Shown here piece by piece: positions 43,743 through 53,945 of a DNA stretch of 64,000 bases (within the stretch, counting starts at the first letter, position 1; each line of letters starts with the position of its first letter). Below the pieces are notes generated by a model. That model searched no databases, was not told the origin of the DNA, and saw nothing but the letters and a program-made list of their open reading frames with translations. Location of the stretch: assembly GCF_047246645.1 (NCBI RefSeq), contig NZ_JBFOKR010000004.1:186001-250000 (forward strand), in the 5' to 3' direction. The translations under genes and the position numbers were made by a program. This stretch comes from Ferdinandcohnia sp047246645. GTDB taxonomy: Bacteria > Bacillota > Bacilli > Bacillales > Bacillaceae_L.

Positions 43743-43781
43743 AAGACTACCAATGGTTATGACCGTTGGTAGTCTTTTTTG
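43743..43781 (+). terminator. terminator of NlpC/P60 gene
   Basis: Stem AAGACTACCAA with TTGGTAGTCTT and an inner GGT/ACC pair, then TTTTTT. Confidence 0.92.
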
Positions 43782-43988
43782 TTTTGCGTAAATAGATAAA
43801 TTATTACATCAGTATATTATTTATAAAGAGGTATTGCATTTAGGTAGTTGTAATAGTTTAATTCAACACTTACAAAAGTAGTAGTATTTTAGAATCATAA
43901 ATGATTTCGACAAATTTTTAGAGTGAAAAGAGGAATTCTATCAATAACTACGAATTAGTATAGTAATGAACAGTAGGAGGTATTCATC

Positions 43989-44591
43989 ATGAATGTAAAA
44001 AGTAAAAGACCAATTTTTATTGCTGTTACAGTGTTTATAATAGTTTTTATAGGCGCTTACTTCTTCCAAAGCAACAATAATGGTAACTCTGAAGAAGCAA
44101 GGGGTGTTTCAGGTACCGTACAGCCAAATCAAAACAATACTGAAGGAATTGGTAAAGGAGGAGAAAGCAAAGTGGAAAAGAATCAATCTCAAAAGCGACA
44201 AGAATTTAATCCAACATCAAAAAAGGCAGAAAAGAGAGTGAAATTAGTAACTTTAGAGTCTAATCTTGAAGTAGTTTCGATTACAAACGGAACAGTACAG
44301 TTACGATTTACTAGTAAAAATATTGCACAGACTGATTTAACTCTTACGTATTCTACTAGCCAAAAATACGAGTATGAATTACTAAACAAAGCAGATGGTA
44401 CAATCACTCGATATTCAGATGGTAAGTCGTTTTTACAGGTGATCAAAGAGGAAACGATAGCACCAAACGAAGTTTTATCTCATGAGGTTAGACTATCAAA
44501 TCTATCAATTGGTGATTACAGCTTTTCGATGTGGTTAACCTTTGCTGGTGGTATACAAACGAAAAAGACAATTGATTTTAAGATAGAGTAA
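43989..44591 (+). CDS. membrane-anchored BsuPI-domain protein (putative proteinase inhibitor)
   Basis: A 200-residue protein. Residues 8-27 form a signal anchor, then a low-complexity Asn/Gly/Lys linker (28-78). The C-terminal 110 residues resemble the BsuPI intracellular proteinase inhibitor domain: LTYSTSQKYEYELLNKADGT, then SDGKSFLQVIKEETIAPNE and GDYSFSMWLTF. Known BsuPI acts in the cytoplasm on ISP-type subtilisins; this one is placed outside. It stands 230 bp before a giant subtilase gene and could restrain that protease at the membrane. The last point is inference. AGTAGGAGGT ribosome site. Confidence 0.75.
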   Translation: MNVKSKRPIFIAVTVFIIVFIGAYFFQSNNNGNSEEARGVSGTVQPNQNNTEGIGKGGESKVEKNQSQKRQEFNPTSKKAEKRVKLVTLESNLEVVSITNGTVQLRFTSKNIAQTDLTLTYSTSQKYEYELLNKADGTITRYSDGKSFLQVIKEETIAPNEVLSHEVRLSNLSIGDYSFSMWLTFAGGIQTKKTIDFKIE

Positions 44592-44821
44592 AACGGTTAC
44601 ATTTTTTTAAAATATTATTTTGGCGAAAATTGCTGATATATATTGAAAAATTATAGCGTAAATTGTTTGACTATTACCTTTATTTTGACTAAACTGAAAT
44701 AGTAAATATTTCACATAAAGGAAGGGGTGTGTCAAATTTCCTACTATTATTCTATTTGGCTATTTTTAGTAGAGTAATAGAAAAGCTTTTGAATTATTTA
44801 TTTTAATAGGGGGAAAAGTGC

Positions 44822-47800
44822 GTGAAAAAGACTTTAGCATTAGTTTTAGCGTTTTTAATGCTATTTGCTAATACAGCAATGGCTGCTGCAGGCCCGTTAA
44901 ATAAGCCTGCCAGAGACAAAAACGTAACTGTGAAAGAATCATTTAGTCAAGAAGAAGCAGAGAAATTTGCTCTTGATGAAAAAGTTCGTGTTATCGTAGA
45001 GGTGGAAGGTGCACCGGCGATTGAATACGCAACTAAACAAGGTAAGAAGTTTACTGAGTTATCAGAGTCAAAGCAAGTTGAATTACAAAACAAGGCTCTA
45101 TCAGCTCAAAAAGATGTAAAAACTCTACTGAGTTCTAAGAGAGTAAAAATGGAATTTAAAGAAAGCTTCACAACAACTTTTAACGGATTCTCTGGTGTTG
45201 TTGAATATGGTAAGATTGCTACTATTGAAAAGCTTGACGGCGTTTCAAGCGTAACAATTGCAAATGAATACAAACTACCTGAGACAAAACCGGAAATGAA
45301 GTATAGTAAAGAATTAATAGAAGCTCAAAACGCATGGAACGACTATGGTTATAAAGGCGAAGGAATGATTGTCGGTATCATTGATAGCGGAATCGATCCA
45401 ACACATAAAGATATGGTTTTAACTGATGAATCAACTGCTGCTTTATCAAAAGACGAAGTTGATGCGTTCATCGCAGAAAACAACCTTCCGGGTAAATATT
45501 ACTCTGCAAAAGTTCCTTATGGATATAACTATATGGATGGAAATGCAGAAGTAAGGGACCTAGGACCGGGAGCTTCATTCCATGGTATGCACGTTGGTGG
45601 AACTGTTGCTGCAAACGGTGATGAAACAGCTGGTGGAATTAAAGGTGTTGCACCAGAAGCGCAATTATTAGCTCTTAAAGTATTCGGTAATGACCCGGAA
45701 ATGGGATCTACTTGGGGAGACATTTACATCAAAGCTATCGATGATTCTATCATCTTAGGTGCAGATGTAATTAACATGAGCTTAGGTTCAACTGCTTCAT
45801 TTGTTAATGAAAATGACCCTGAGCAACAAGCTATTGCGAATGCAGTAGATAATGGAGTATTAATGTCAATTTCAGCTGGTAACTCAGCTCATTTTGGTAA
45901 CGGATTCTACAATCCATACGCATCTAATCCAGATGTAGGTGTTGTTGGAGCTCCAGGTTTATCTACAGATTCTTTACAAGTTGCATCTCTCGATAACAGT
46001 TTCATGGATTTAGATGGTGCTCAAGCAGTTTATAATGGTGTAGAAGCAGGGCTTCATCCTTTCTTATCTGCAAGTAGCGTACATCCAAATAGTGTGGCAC
46101 AAAAAACGTTTGAAGTTGTTTATGCTGGATTAGGTATTAAGCCTGGTGACGTTACTCCAGACTCAGCTAATTACCAAAAATATAAGGATCACGATGATTT
46201 TGCCGGACTTGACTTAACAGGAAAATATGCACTGATTCAACGTGGTGAAATCGCGTTTGTTCTTAAGGCTCAAAATGCTCAAGCAGCTGGTGCAGCTGGA
46301 GTAATTATCTTTAACAACGCTGATGGTTATGTAAACATGCAAACTGATGCTGGTATAACTATTCCACAGTTATTCATGTTAAAACAAAATGGTGATGAAT
46401 TAAAAGCTCAATTAGATGCTGGAGTAATGGTTGAGCTTTCATTTAACGGAGACGTAACTACAGCACCAAATCCAACAGCTGGAAAAATGTCTGACTTTAC
46501 ATCATGGGGTGTAACACCTAACCTTGATTTCAAACCTGAAATCACTGCACCGGGTGGAAATATTTATTCAACATTTAACGACGATCAATATGGTGTAATG
46601 AGTGGAACTTCAATGGCAGCTCCACATGTATCTGGTGGTTCAGCTCTAGTACTTCAACGTGTCAAGGAGGATTTCGCTGAATTAACAGGACAAGAAAAAG
46701 TTGAATTTGCGAAGAACCTTCTAATGAATACTGCAAGCCCTGTAAAGGATAAAGGAACTGTTAACAGTGGTGCAGCAGGTTCATTTGGACCGCTTTTACA
46801 AGGATGGGATAATCCGTATTCACCGCGCCGTCAAGGTGCTGGATTAATGCAATTGCACGCTGCATTAAGTACTCCAGTTGTAGTAACTGAAGCAACTTCT
46901 GGAATTGGTAAAGTTGCACTTAAAGAAGTTGGCGACCAATTTAGTTTTACGTTAGAAGCTACTAACTATTCTGACGAAACTGTAACTTATGATGTTGCTG
47001 CTAATGTCCAAACTGATTTTGCTCTATTGGGTGAACTTGGTTACTTTACAGCAGATGAATTAGAGTCACAAGAAATCCGTGGCGCAGTTGTAACACTTAA
47101 TGATGGAAATACAGTAGTTGAGGTACCTGCGAATGGTACTGCAACAATTAATGTACAAGTTGACTTAACAAATGCAGAGGTTATTGACTATGGGGCTACT
47201 GGATTTACAACAACCCCAGTTGAGAATGTATTCCCTAACGGATACTTTGTTGAAGGTTTCGTTACTTTAACAGATTCTAGTGATGTTAATCCTGAACTAT
47301 CTGTTCCTTATGTTGGCTTCAAAGGCGACTGGAACGCAGCTCCAGTTCTTGATGCATTAGCGTATGATGATGCAGAAGGTTATTCATTCTATGAATATGC
47401 TGCAATGCTTTACCAAGCAAAGGATGAAAAGTTCTACTATTTAGGACATAACCCATTTGCAACTGAAGATGACTATTATGGAAGAACTCTTGACCGTATC
47501 GCTATCTCACCAAATGGTGATGGAGAGCAAGATAACATCCTTCCATTATTATCGTTCCTACGTAATGCGAAAGAAGTAAAATACAATGTTTTAGATGAAG
47601 AAGGAAATGTACTACGTACAATTCGTTCAGAACAAAACGTAAGAAAGAATTACTACGATGGCGGCCTAGGCGCTATGTATTCTATTAAGACTGCAAGTGC
47701 TTGGGATGGAAAAGTTAAGAATAAAGTTGTAGCTGATGGTACGTATTATTATGAAATCGCGTCAACTATCGACTACGCTGGTAAGGATGCTCAAAGTGTT

Positions 47801-49006
47801 AAAGTTGCAGTAGTTGTAGATACAGTTGCTCCAACTATCGAGGCTACTCGTGATGGAGATACAGTAACGATTAATGCTGCTGACGATCGTTCAGGTTTAT
47901 CATATGTTGAGGTAGTAGTAAATGGAGAATCACAAGGTCTTGTAACTCCTGATACAACTGAACTTGATGTAACTGGTTTATCTAATAATGAAGTAATTAC
48001 ATTAGTAGCTACTGATATTGCAGGTAACAGTTCAGAAGTAGTTCTCGATACAGAGGCTCCTTCGATTTCAGTAACTACTCCAGAAACTTTCAGCGTTATC
48101 AATACTCGCACTGTTGAAGTTAAAGGTACTGTTACAGATAAGGATGAAGTTACAAGCTTAACTGTTGAAGGAAAAGAAGTTGAATTAGTATGGAATGCTG
48201 AAAAGAAACACTATGCTTTTGAAACTACTGTGACTTTTGATAAGGACGGAGCACATCCGATTCATATCGTTGCTACAGATGCTAGCGGAAATGAAACTTC
48301 GCTTTCAAACAGCCGATTAGTATTTGTTGACACTACTGCTCCAGTATTAACAGTAGATGTACCATCAACTGTTGCTAGCAATGTTGAAACAGTTGATTTA
48401 AAAGCAACTCTTTCTGACAATGCTGAAGAATTACGTTATTTCGTAGATGGTAGTGAAGAATTCTTCCAAGAGCTACCTGGATATGATTTAAAACCGTTTA
48501 CTAAGAATGTTACAACTACATTAACATTAGAGCCTGGCGAAAATACATTCTCACTTGAGTTGTATGACGTTGCAGGAAACAAAACAACTAAGGAAGTAAC
48601 AGTATTCCGTGGTGATGTTGATCCAGAACCTGTTGTTAAAAACGGTTGGGAATTTGAGAACGGCAAATGGTTCTATTATACAAATGATGTGAAGAAGACT
48701 GGATGGTTATGGGATTCTTCATACAAATCATGGTTCTTCTTTAATAAAGATGGTTCTATGGCAACTGGTTGGGTACTAGATGGTGGCAAGTGGTATCACT
48801 TAAAATCAAATGGTAAAATGACTACTGGCTGGTACTATGATACTTCGTATAAGTCTTGGTACTTCTTAAATAACAGTGGTGTAATGGCAACTGGTTGGGT
48901 TTACACTGGTGGTAAGTGGTACTACCTATATTCAAACGGTAAAATGGCTTACAACACTACTATTGGTGGTTATAAGTTAGGTTCAGATGGTGCTTGGATT
49001 AAGTAA
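44822..49006 (+). CDS. large S8 serine protease (lactocepin/Vpr-like) with wall-binding repeats
   Basis: A 1394-residue cell-surface protease. Signal peptide about 1-22, an I9-type propeptide (about 40-150), then a subtilisin domain interrupted by a PA insert. The triad is Asp in IIDSGIDPTHKD (about 188), His in HGMHVGGTVA (about 253) and Ser in GTSMAAPHVSGG (about 596); the PA insert is about 430-550. A fibronectin-like lactocepin region and Ig-like domains extend to about 1275, followed by five GW/WYYL repeats with inserted residues. The start is GTG 44822 after AGGGGGA. It should be wall-bound by the repeats, not by sortase. Confidence 0.92.
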   Translation: MKKTLALVLAFLMLFANTAMAAAGPLNKPARDKNVTVKESFSQEEAEKFALDEKVRVIVEVEGAPAIEYATKQGKKFTELSESKQVELQNKALSAQKDVKTLLSSKRVKMEFKESFTTTFNGFSGVVEYGKIATIEKLDGVSSVTIANEYKLPETKPEMKYSKELIEAQNAWNDYGYKGEGMIVGIIDSGIDPTHKDMVLTDESTAALSKDEVDAFIAENNLPGKYYSAKVPYGYNYMDGNAEVRDLGPGASFHGMHVGGTVAANGDETAGGIKGVAPEAQLLALKVFGNDPEMGSTWGDIYIKAIDDSIILGADVINMSLGSTASFVNENDPEQQAIANAVDNGVLMSISAGNSAHFGNGFYNPYASNPDVGVVGAPGLSTDSLQVASLDNSFMDLDGAQAVYNGVEAGLHPFLSASSVHPNSVAQKTFEVVYAGLGIKPGDVTPDSANYQKYKDHDDFAGLDLTGKYALIQRGEIAFVLKAQNAQAAGAAGVIIFNNADGYVNMQTDAGITIPQLFMLKQNGDELKAQLDAGVMVELSFNGDVTTAPNPTAGKMSDFTSWGVTPNLDFKPEITAPGGNIYSTFNDDQYGVMSGTSMAAPHVSGGSALVLQRVKEDFAELTGQEKVEFAKNLLMNTASPVKDKGTVNSGAAGSFGPLLQGWDNPYSPRRQGAGLMQLHAALSTPVVVTEATSGIGKVALKEVGDQFSFTLEATNYSDETVTYDVAANVQTDFALLGELGYFTADELESQEIRGAVVTLNDGNTVVEVPANGTATINVQVDLTNAEVIDYGATGFTTTPVENVFPNGYFVEGFVTLTDSSDVNPELSVPYVGFKGDWNAAPVLDALAYDDAEGYSFYEYAAMLYQAKDEKFYYLGHNPFATEDDYYGRTLDRIAISPNGDGEQDNILPLLSFLRNAKEVKYNVLDEEGNVLRTIRSEQNVRKNYYDGGLGAMYSIKTASAWDGKVKNKVVADGTYYYEIASTIDYAGKDAQSVKVAVVVDTVAPTIEATRDGDTVTINAADDRSGLSYVEVVVNGESQGLVTPDTTELDVTGLSNNEVITLVATDIAGNSSEVVLDTEAPSISVTTPETFSVINTRTVEVKGTVTDKDEVTSLTVEGKEVELVWNAEKKHYAFETTVTFDKDGAHPIHIVATDASGNETSLSNSRLVFVDTTAPVLTVDVPSTVASNVETVDLKATLSDNAEELRYFVDGSEEFFQELPGYDLKPFTKNVTTTLTLEPGENTFSLELYDVAGNKTTKEVTVFRGDVDPEPVVKNGWEFENGKWFYYTNDVKKTGWLWDSSYKSWFFFNKDGSMATGWVLDGGKWYHLKSNGKMTTGWYYDTSYKSWYFLNNSGVMATGWVYTGGKWYYLYSNGKMAYNTTIGGYKLGSDGAWIK

Positions 49007-49026
49007 TATCTGATAAACTAGAAATT

Positions 49027-49067
49027 AGACTTTCCGAAAGATTCCTTTCGGGGAGTCTTTTTTTATT
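49027..49067 (+). terminator. terminator of S8 protease gene
   Basis: A GACT..CCGAAAG stem with CTTTCGG..AGTC is followed by seven T. Confidence 0.9.
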
Positions 49068-49155
49068 GAATATAAATATTCAAATTATGAATGCTGGTTA
49101 TTAACGGGATTATTTTGTTGATTCATATTTCTACAAAATTCGAGAAAATCACTAA

Positions 49156-49192
49156 AATATCCGTTTACATATATATCTTTATATGCTAGCAT
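49156..49192 (+). promoter_or_regulatory. promoter with overlapping candidate CcpA (cre) site
   Basis: -35 TTTACA at 49164-49169, a 17-bp spacer and extended -10 TG-C-TAGCAT ending at 49192. On the minus strand 49156-49170 reads ATGTAAACGGATATT, one mismatch from a cre consensus, overlapping the -35. This fits carbon-catabolite repression of the sugar-type ABC operon and shows that ATG 49191 cannot be the first start. Confidence 0.5.
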
Positions 49193-49268
49193 GAAAATGT
49201 ATTCAAAAAATGAATGTTCAAAAAATGAATACGTTACTGATTCAATAGTAGGATATAGGGGGAAGAGC

Positions 49269-50192
49269 ATGAAGGCTGAGGTAGCTAAAACAAAAACACA
49301 AATTCCTCAAGAAGGAAAACAGCGGAAGAGAAAGTTGCCTTTTACATTGGTTCTTTTTTTATTCCCTGCACTACTACCGTTATCAATCTTTTGGATTTAT
49401 CCAATGATTAATTCCTTATACATAAGTATGACAAACTGGGATTATATGAGCCCGGATTATGATTTCGTAGGTTTGGAGAATTATAGCCAATTGTTACGGG
49501 ATCCAATCTTTTATGAAGTTCTTGGAAATACAGTTTATTTTACTTTGGGAGTAGTATTGCCAACCGTATTTGGCGGGTTATTACTTGCACTCTTACTAAC
49601 GAGATCAAAAAAAGGTATGGGGATATATCAAACATTTATATTCTCACCATGGGTGACTCCAACCGTAGCCGTTTCCATAGTTTGGTCTTGGATTTATGAA
49701 CCTGAGGTTGGCTTCGCAAATTGGATATTATCACTTTTCGGTTTGCCTGCGTTAGCATGGACGAGTAGTACAACATGGGCAATGCCAGCACTGATTATTT
49801 TAACGATCTGGAAGGGTCTTGGTTGGGTTATGATTTTCTATGCTCATGCTTTACGAAAGGTACCTGAACATCTATATGAAGCTGCGTCATTAGATGGGGC
49901 GTCAAAGTTTCGCCAATTCATTGATGTCACACTGCCTTTAATTTCGCCCACTAGTCTGTTTTTAATTATCATCACAATGGTTGATACGCTACAAGCATAT
50001 GACCAAATACAGGTACTCACACAAGGAGGACCAGCTGGTGGCACAAGAACAATCCTATATATGTATTATCAAGCAGCATTTGAAGAATTTAATATGGGGA
50101 AAGCAACAGCTGTTGCAATTGTGCTTGTAATCATAACTGCACTCCTATCATTTATTCAATTCTTTCTTTCAAAACGATGGGTACATTATTAA
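49269..50192 (+). CDS. ABC transporter permease (MalF/UgpA type)
   Basis: About 307 residues with six membrane helices. The EAA loop is EAASLDGASKFRQFIDVTLPLI near residue 205-226. The frame is open from 49191 but that codon is in the promoter -10; ATG 49269 follows AGGGGGAAGAGC. It forms the transmembrane channel with the MalG/UgpE-type partner 15 bp downstream. The family carries sugars or glycerol phosphates. No ATPase gene is in the operon, so a shared one is probably used. Confidence 0.92.
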   Translation: MKAEVAKTKTQIPQEGKQRKRKLPFTLVLFLFPALLPLSIFWIYPMINSLYISMTNWDYMSPDYDFVGLENYSQLLRDPIFYEVLGNTVYFTLGVVLPTVFGGLLLALLLTRSKKGMGIYQTFIFSPWVTPTVAVSIVWSWIYEPEVGFANWILSLFGLPALAWTSSTTWAMPALIILTIWKGLGWVMIFYAHALRKVPEHLYEAASLDGASKFRQFIDVTLPLISPTSLFLIIITMVDTLQAYDQIQVLTQGGPAGGTRTILYMYYQAAFEEFNMGKATAVAIVLVIITALLSFIQFFLSKRWVHY

Positions 50193-50207
50193 TAGGAGGT
50201 GATGGGA

Positions 50208-51044
50208 TTGAAACTGACTAGTTATAGCTTAAAAGCTCTAAAACATCTTTTTTTACTATTTATCTCATTAGGAATGATATTTCCGTTTTTCTGGATGGTT
50301 GTTAGTAGCTTAAAAACAAATGATGAAATATGGCAATTCCCGCCAAAGTGGTTCCCGGAGAACCCAGACTGGGGTCATTTTATTGATGCTTGGATAATGG
50401 CGCCATTTGATATGTATATATTTAATAGTATTTTTACAGCAACATGTATTGTGTTGATCCAGGTTATTAACTCTGCATTGTTTGCATATGCGATAACACA
50501 ATTTAATTTTAAAGGGAAAAATGTGTTGTTTTCAATTGTATTAGTAACGTATATGTTACCATCCGCAGCAACCTATGTACCTAGTTATGTTATATTAGCA
50601 GATTTAGAGATGTTAGATACATATAAAGGACTTATTCTCTCGAATGCAGTTAGCGTATTTGGAATCTTTTTATTTAGGCAGGCATTTATGCAGGTTCCAA
50701 AGGAACTCATTGATGCTGCAAGAGTTGATGGTGCAAGTCATTGGACGATTGTCTGGAAGGTAATCACACCATTAACGAAGCCAACATTTATTACCTTTAT
50801 GCTAATTAGCTTTGTACAGAACTATAACAGTTATTTATGGCCATCATTAATTATGAATAGTGAAGAAAAACAACTAATAACAACGGGATTAAGACAATTT
50901 TTTATACAAGAAGGAGCATATGGGCTTCAATGGCCGCTTATTATGGCTGCTAGTACATTCGCAGTTCTTCCATTATTACTATTATTTGTATTTGCACAAA
51001 AATGGTTTGTTTCAGGAATTAGTGATCAAGGAGTAAAAGGATAA
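50208..51044 (+). CDS. ABC transporter permease (MalG/UgpE type)
   Basis: About 278 residues, six helices, with the EAA-loop equivalent DAARVDGASHWTIVWKVITPL near residue 180. TAGGAGGT at 50193-50200 favours TTG 50208 over GTG 50199. The partner of the preceding permease. It is followed 14 bp later by the solute-binding lipoprotein. Confidence 0.92.
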   Translation: MKLTSYSLKALKHLFLLFISLGMIFPFFWMVVSSLKTNDEIWQFPPKWFPENPDWGHFIDAWIMAPFDMYIFNSIFTATCIVLIQVINSALFAYAITQFNFKGKNVLFSIVLVTYMLPSAATYVPSYVILADLEMLDTYKGLILSNAVSVFGIFLFRQAFMQVPKELIDAARVDGASHWTIVWKVITPLTKPTFITFMLISFVQNYNSYLWPSLIMNSEEKQLITTGLRQFFIQEGAYGLQWPLIMAASTFAVLPLLLLFVFAQKWFVSGISDQGVKG

Positions 51045-51058
51045 AAGGGGGATATAAA

Positions 51059-52345
51059 ATGAAGAAAATTAAACAATTAACAGGAATCATTCTCATAGTA
51101 ATAGCATTGCTTGTTGGATGTTCCTCGGGAGAAAAAACGGCAAATAAAGATGGGAAAATAGAAATCGAATTCTGGTATGGACTAGGTGGCAAATTAGGTG
51201 AAAATGTAGAAAAAACGATCGCCGAATTCAATGAGGCACAAGACAAAATCAAAGTAATCGGTGTAGCACAAGGTGACTATGATGAAACATTACAAAAGCT
51301 TCAAGCTGGTATAGCTGCTAAAAAAGTACCTGCGGTTGTTCTGCTTGAGAACGACCCGATGAATAACTTAGCTAAAAAGGGTGCTTTAGCAAGCATGAGC
51401 GATTATATAGAAAAAGATAAAGAATTTAAACCTGAAGAATTTGTTTCAGCCTTTTATAATCAAGGAACCATCGATGGAGAGCAGTATTCAATCCCGTTCT
51501 ATGGAACAACGCAGGTTATGTATTTCCGAAAAGATATCTTTGAAGAACTTGGTCTTTTACCTGATGCGCTGAAAACCTGGGAAGGTGTAGCTGAAGCATC
51601 CCAAACAATTAAAGAGAAAAAAGGTATTTATGGCTGGGAGCCAATGTGGGGTTCTGGTAACCTAATTGATGCTGCATTAAGCCGCGGTGCGAAATATATC
51701 AGTGAAGATGGAAAAGAAGTTCTTATTGATTCACCAGAGTGGGTAGAAGCTTGGGAATTTTTTAGGAAAGCTATTCATGAAGAAAAGACAATGGCAATTC
51801 AGCATGGTGGTCAAGGCTGGGAATATTGGTATAAAACAATTGATGATGTAATGCAAGGTAGAGCGGCAGGATACACTGGTTCAAGTGGTGACCAGGGAGA
51901 CCTTGATTTTGAAATTATTGCAGCTCATCCACAACCAGGCTGGGAAAGCCATGATGCTGCACCACATGCTGCCGCTCATATGGTTGCAATACCAGCAATT
52001 GCTTCTGAAGAAGCACAAGCAGCAGGTTTTGAATGGATTTCATTTTTTACAAGTGCAGAAAAAGCAGCAGAATGGTCCATGAATTCTGGTTATATTGCAG
52101 CTAGAACGACAGCTCAGGATGTCCCGGCATTTAAGCAATTTGCTGAGAAAAATCCACAGATTCTGGTTCCTTTACAGCAAGCACAAACTGCAACACCGCC
52201 ATTTGTAGATCCAACTGGCGGAAAGATTTATGATGCACTTTCAAAAGCTGCGGACAAAGTGGAGATACAGGGAATTCCGGCATCACAAGCGTTAAAAGAA
52301 GCAAAAGAAGAAGCGCAACGTGCGTTAGATGAAGTTAATAAGTAA
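51059..52345 (+). CDS. ABC transporter solute-binding lipoprotein (sugar family)
   Basis: A 428-residue extracellular binding protein. The lipobox is LLVGC with Cys near residue 21. The mature part has the family-1 pattern: FWYGLGGKLGENV, FNEAQDKIKV, then PFYGTTQVMYFRKDIFEELGL near 145 and a C-terminal TSAEKAAEWS. The glycine-rich GLGGKLGE start and the PHP gene nearby resemble UgpB-like proteins for glycerol-phosphate-type ligands, but a sugar is also possible. A hairpin directly after the gene probably stabilises its mRNA so that the binding protein is made in excess. Confidence 0.9.
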   Translation: MKKIKQLTGIILIVIALLVGCSSGEKTANKDGKIEIEFWYGLGGKLGENVEKTIAEFNEAQDKIKVIGVAQGDYDETLQKLQAGIAAKKVPAVVLLENDPMNNLAKKGALASMSDYIEKDKEFKPEEFVSAFYNQGTIDGEQYSIPFYGTTQVMYFRKDIFEELGLLPDALKTWEGVAEASQTIKEKKGIYGWEPMWGSGNLIDAALSRGAKYISEDGKEVLIDSPEWVEAWEFFRKAIHEEKTMAIQHGGQGWEYWYKTIDDVMQGRAAGYTGSSGDQGDLDFEIIAAHPQPGWESHDAAPHAAAHMVAIPAIASEEAQAAGFEWISFFTSAEKAAEWSMNSGYIAARTTAQDVPAFKQFAEKNPQILVPLQQAQTATPPFVDPTGGKIYDALSKAADKVEIQGIPASQALKEAKEEAQRALDEVNK

Positions 52346-52356
52346 TTGAAAAATGG

Positions 52357-52387
52357 AGGGTAGCTGGAGATTCGTCTTGGCTACCCT
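52357..52387 (+). other. intra-operon stem-loop after binding-protein gene
   Basis: Perfect 8-bp stem AGGGTAGC/GCTACCCT with a 15-nt loop and no T run. It is typical of processing or stabilising hairpins downstream of binding-protein genes. Confidence 0.65.
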
Positions 52388-52416
52388 AAATTAATAGAAG
52401 AAGGGTGGAATTATGG

Positions 52417-53868
52417 ATGTCTATTAAAAAGAGAGAATTTACCGGAATAATAAATGAACCAATTCATGTGGTAGGAATAGATATTGATGAAAATTATGAA
52501 TGGATGAATATTAAACTTTCTTTTTCAAAAAAAGGTTGGTATTCCATCTTTCTTTGGGGACCAGAGCAACAACTACGTGCACAAGTGTTATGCATAGAAG
52601 CACTAAAAGAGGTAACTATTACTTCTGATCCAAATCAAACAAGTTTTTCTGCAACACCTGGATTAATTTCAGCTGGCGAATGGAAGGTTGAAATAAGTGC
52701 GCATACTTATCAACAAGCCCCAGCGTACTCATTTATTGTTGAATATGGTAAAGAGAATCGGGAAAAAAGTAATTCCGAAACAGACAATTGGTGTTCAGCG
52801 CAATCGAAACCTGGACTTACTCTAGATTTATACAAATCTAATCAAGTATTTAATCAGGTAGCGGGTTGGTATAAAGGAGACTTTCATACTCATACAAATC
52901 TTTCTGATGGAAAGCTTTTACCTGAAGAAGGTATGAAACAAGCAAAAAAGATGGCACTTGATTACTTTGTAGCAACAGACCATAATATCCTTCCAACTAA
53001 ATGGGTGAAGGATGAGGTTTTAGTAATGCCAGGAATCGAAATTACTTCCTCAAAAGGCCATTTCAATGCACTTGGTCTAACTAAATGGATTGATTGGCGT
53101 TCTTCTTCAAATGATGGTGGTATGGAGTCAGAAGAAGGTATGAATCGAATTATCAGGGAGGTTAAGGAAACGGGTGGGCTTGTTAGTATTAACCATCCTT
53201 TGCTAAAGCCTTGGGAGTGGCAGTTTCAAACCACTCCACTCCAAGATATCGATACTATCGAAATATGGAATGACCCGACATATGATGATAACCCTAAAGC
53301 AACAGAAGGCGCATTTGTTTTATGGGATAGCCTATTAAATGATGGATACAGAATATATGGAATCGGTGGCTCAGACTCTCACTTACTTCCTACAGAGAGC
53401 TATAAAGAAGGAGGTCCACCTTCTGTAATTGGTGACCCTGCCACGGTTGTGTATGCTGAAAATCTATCAAGCGAAGCAATTCTTACGGGCGTGAAAAATG
53501 GCAGAGCATACGTAACAAGAGGACCATCTCTCGATATTTCGATAAAAGCAGATGAAGAGGAGCTGTTGCTTGGAAGTCAACTACCCGAAGAAGTTAATAC
53601 AGTCATGTATTCCATTTCCTACGATAAAGTTCAAGAGGATTCTTATGTAAGATGGATCCATAATGGCAAAGAAATAGCCACAAGTCCAATCAAACAAAAA
53701 GGGACGATCACTAAACAATTTGTGCTTGATAAACCATACTGTTGGCTGCGTTTTGAGATTAGAAATAAAGATAAAGAACTCCTTGCATTTGGAAACCCAA
53801 TATTTAAAGGTTTAAAAGAGGTATCCCTTGTTACATGGGGAGAGTTGATGAAAAAGGCTGGTATGTAA
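52417..53868 (+). CDS. CehA/McbA-type PHP domain metallohydrolase
   Basis: About 483 residues. A PHP metal site starts at GDFHTHTNLSDG near residue 155 and continues with ATDHN, PGIEITS, NHPL and IGGSDSH near 325. The first 145 residues and the last 100 are beta-rich accessory domains. No signal peptide is seen, so it acts in the cytoplasm. PHP enzymes of this group cleave phosphoesters; together with the transporter it may hydrolyse an imported phosphodiester or phosphosugar. The start ATG 52417 follows AAGGGTGG. Confidence 0.85.
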   Translation: MSIKKREFTGIINEPIHVVGIDIDENYEWMNIKLSFSKKGWYSIFLWGPEQQLRAQVLCIEALKEVTITSDPNQTSFSATPGLISAGEWKVEISAHTYQQAPAYSFIVEYGKENREKSNSETDNWCSAQSKPGLTLDLYKSNQVFNQVAGWYKGDFHTHTNLSDGKLLPEEGMKQAKKMALDYFVATDHNILPTKWVKDEVLVMPGIEITSSKGHFNALGLTKWIDWRSSSNDGGMESEEGMNRIIREVKETGGLVSINHPLLKPWEWQFQTTPLQDIDTIEIWNDPTYDDNPKATEGAFVLWDSLLNDGYRIYGIGGSDSHLLPTESYKEGGPPSVIGDPATVVYAENLSSEAILTGVKNGRAYVTRGPSLDISIKADEEELLLGSQLPEEVNTVMYSISYDKVQEDSYVRWIHNGKEIATSPIKQKGTITKQFVLDKPYCWLRFEIRNKDKELLAFGNPIFKGLKEVSLVTWGELMKKAGM

Positions 53869-53911
53869 AAAAGTTTTTTTAGATATAAGACTAGAATAAA
53901 TGATTAAACAC

Positions 53912-53945
53912 AAAGAGGCCCCTGCTTTTCGGGACCTCTTTTCTA
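53912..53945. terminator. bidirectional terminator
   Basis: Stem AAAGAGG..CCC with GGGACCTCTTT, T-rich on the plus side. It lies between the PHP gene and the convergent subtilase gene. Confidence 0.85.
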
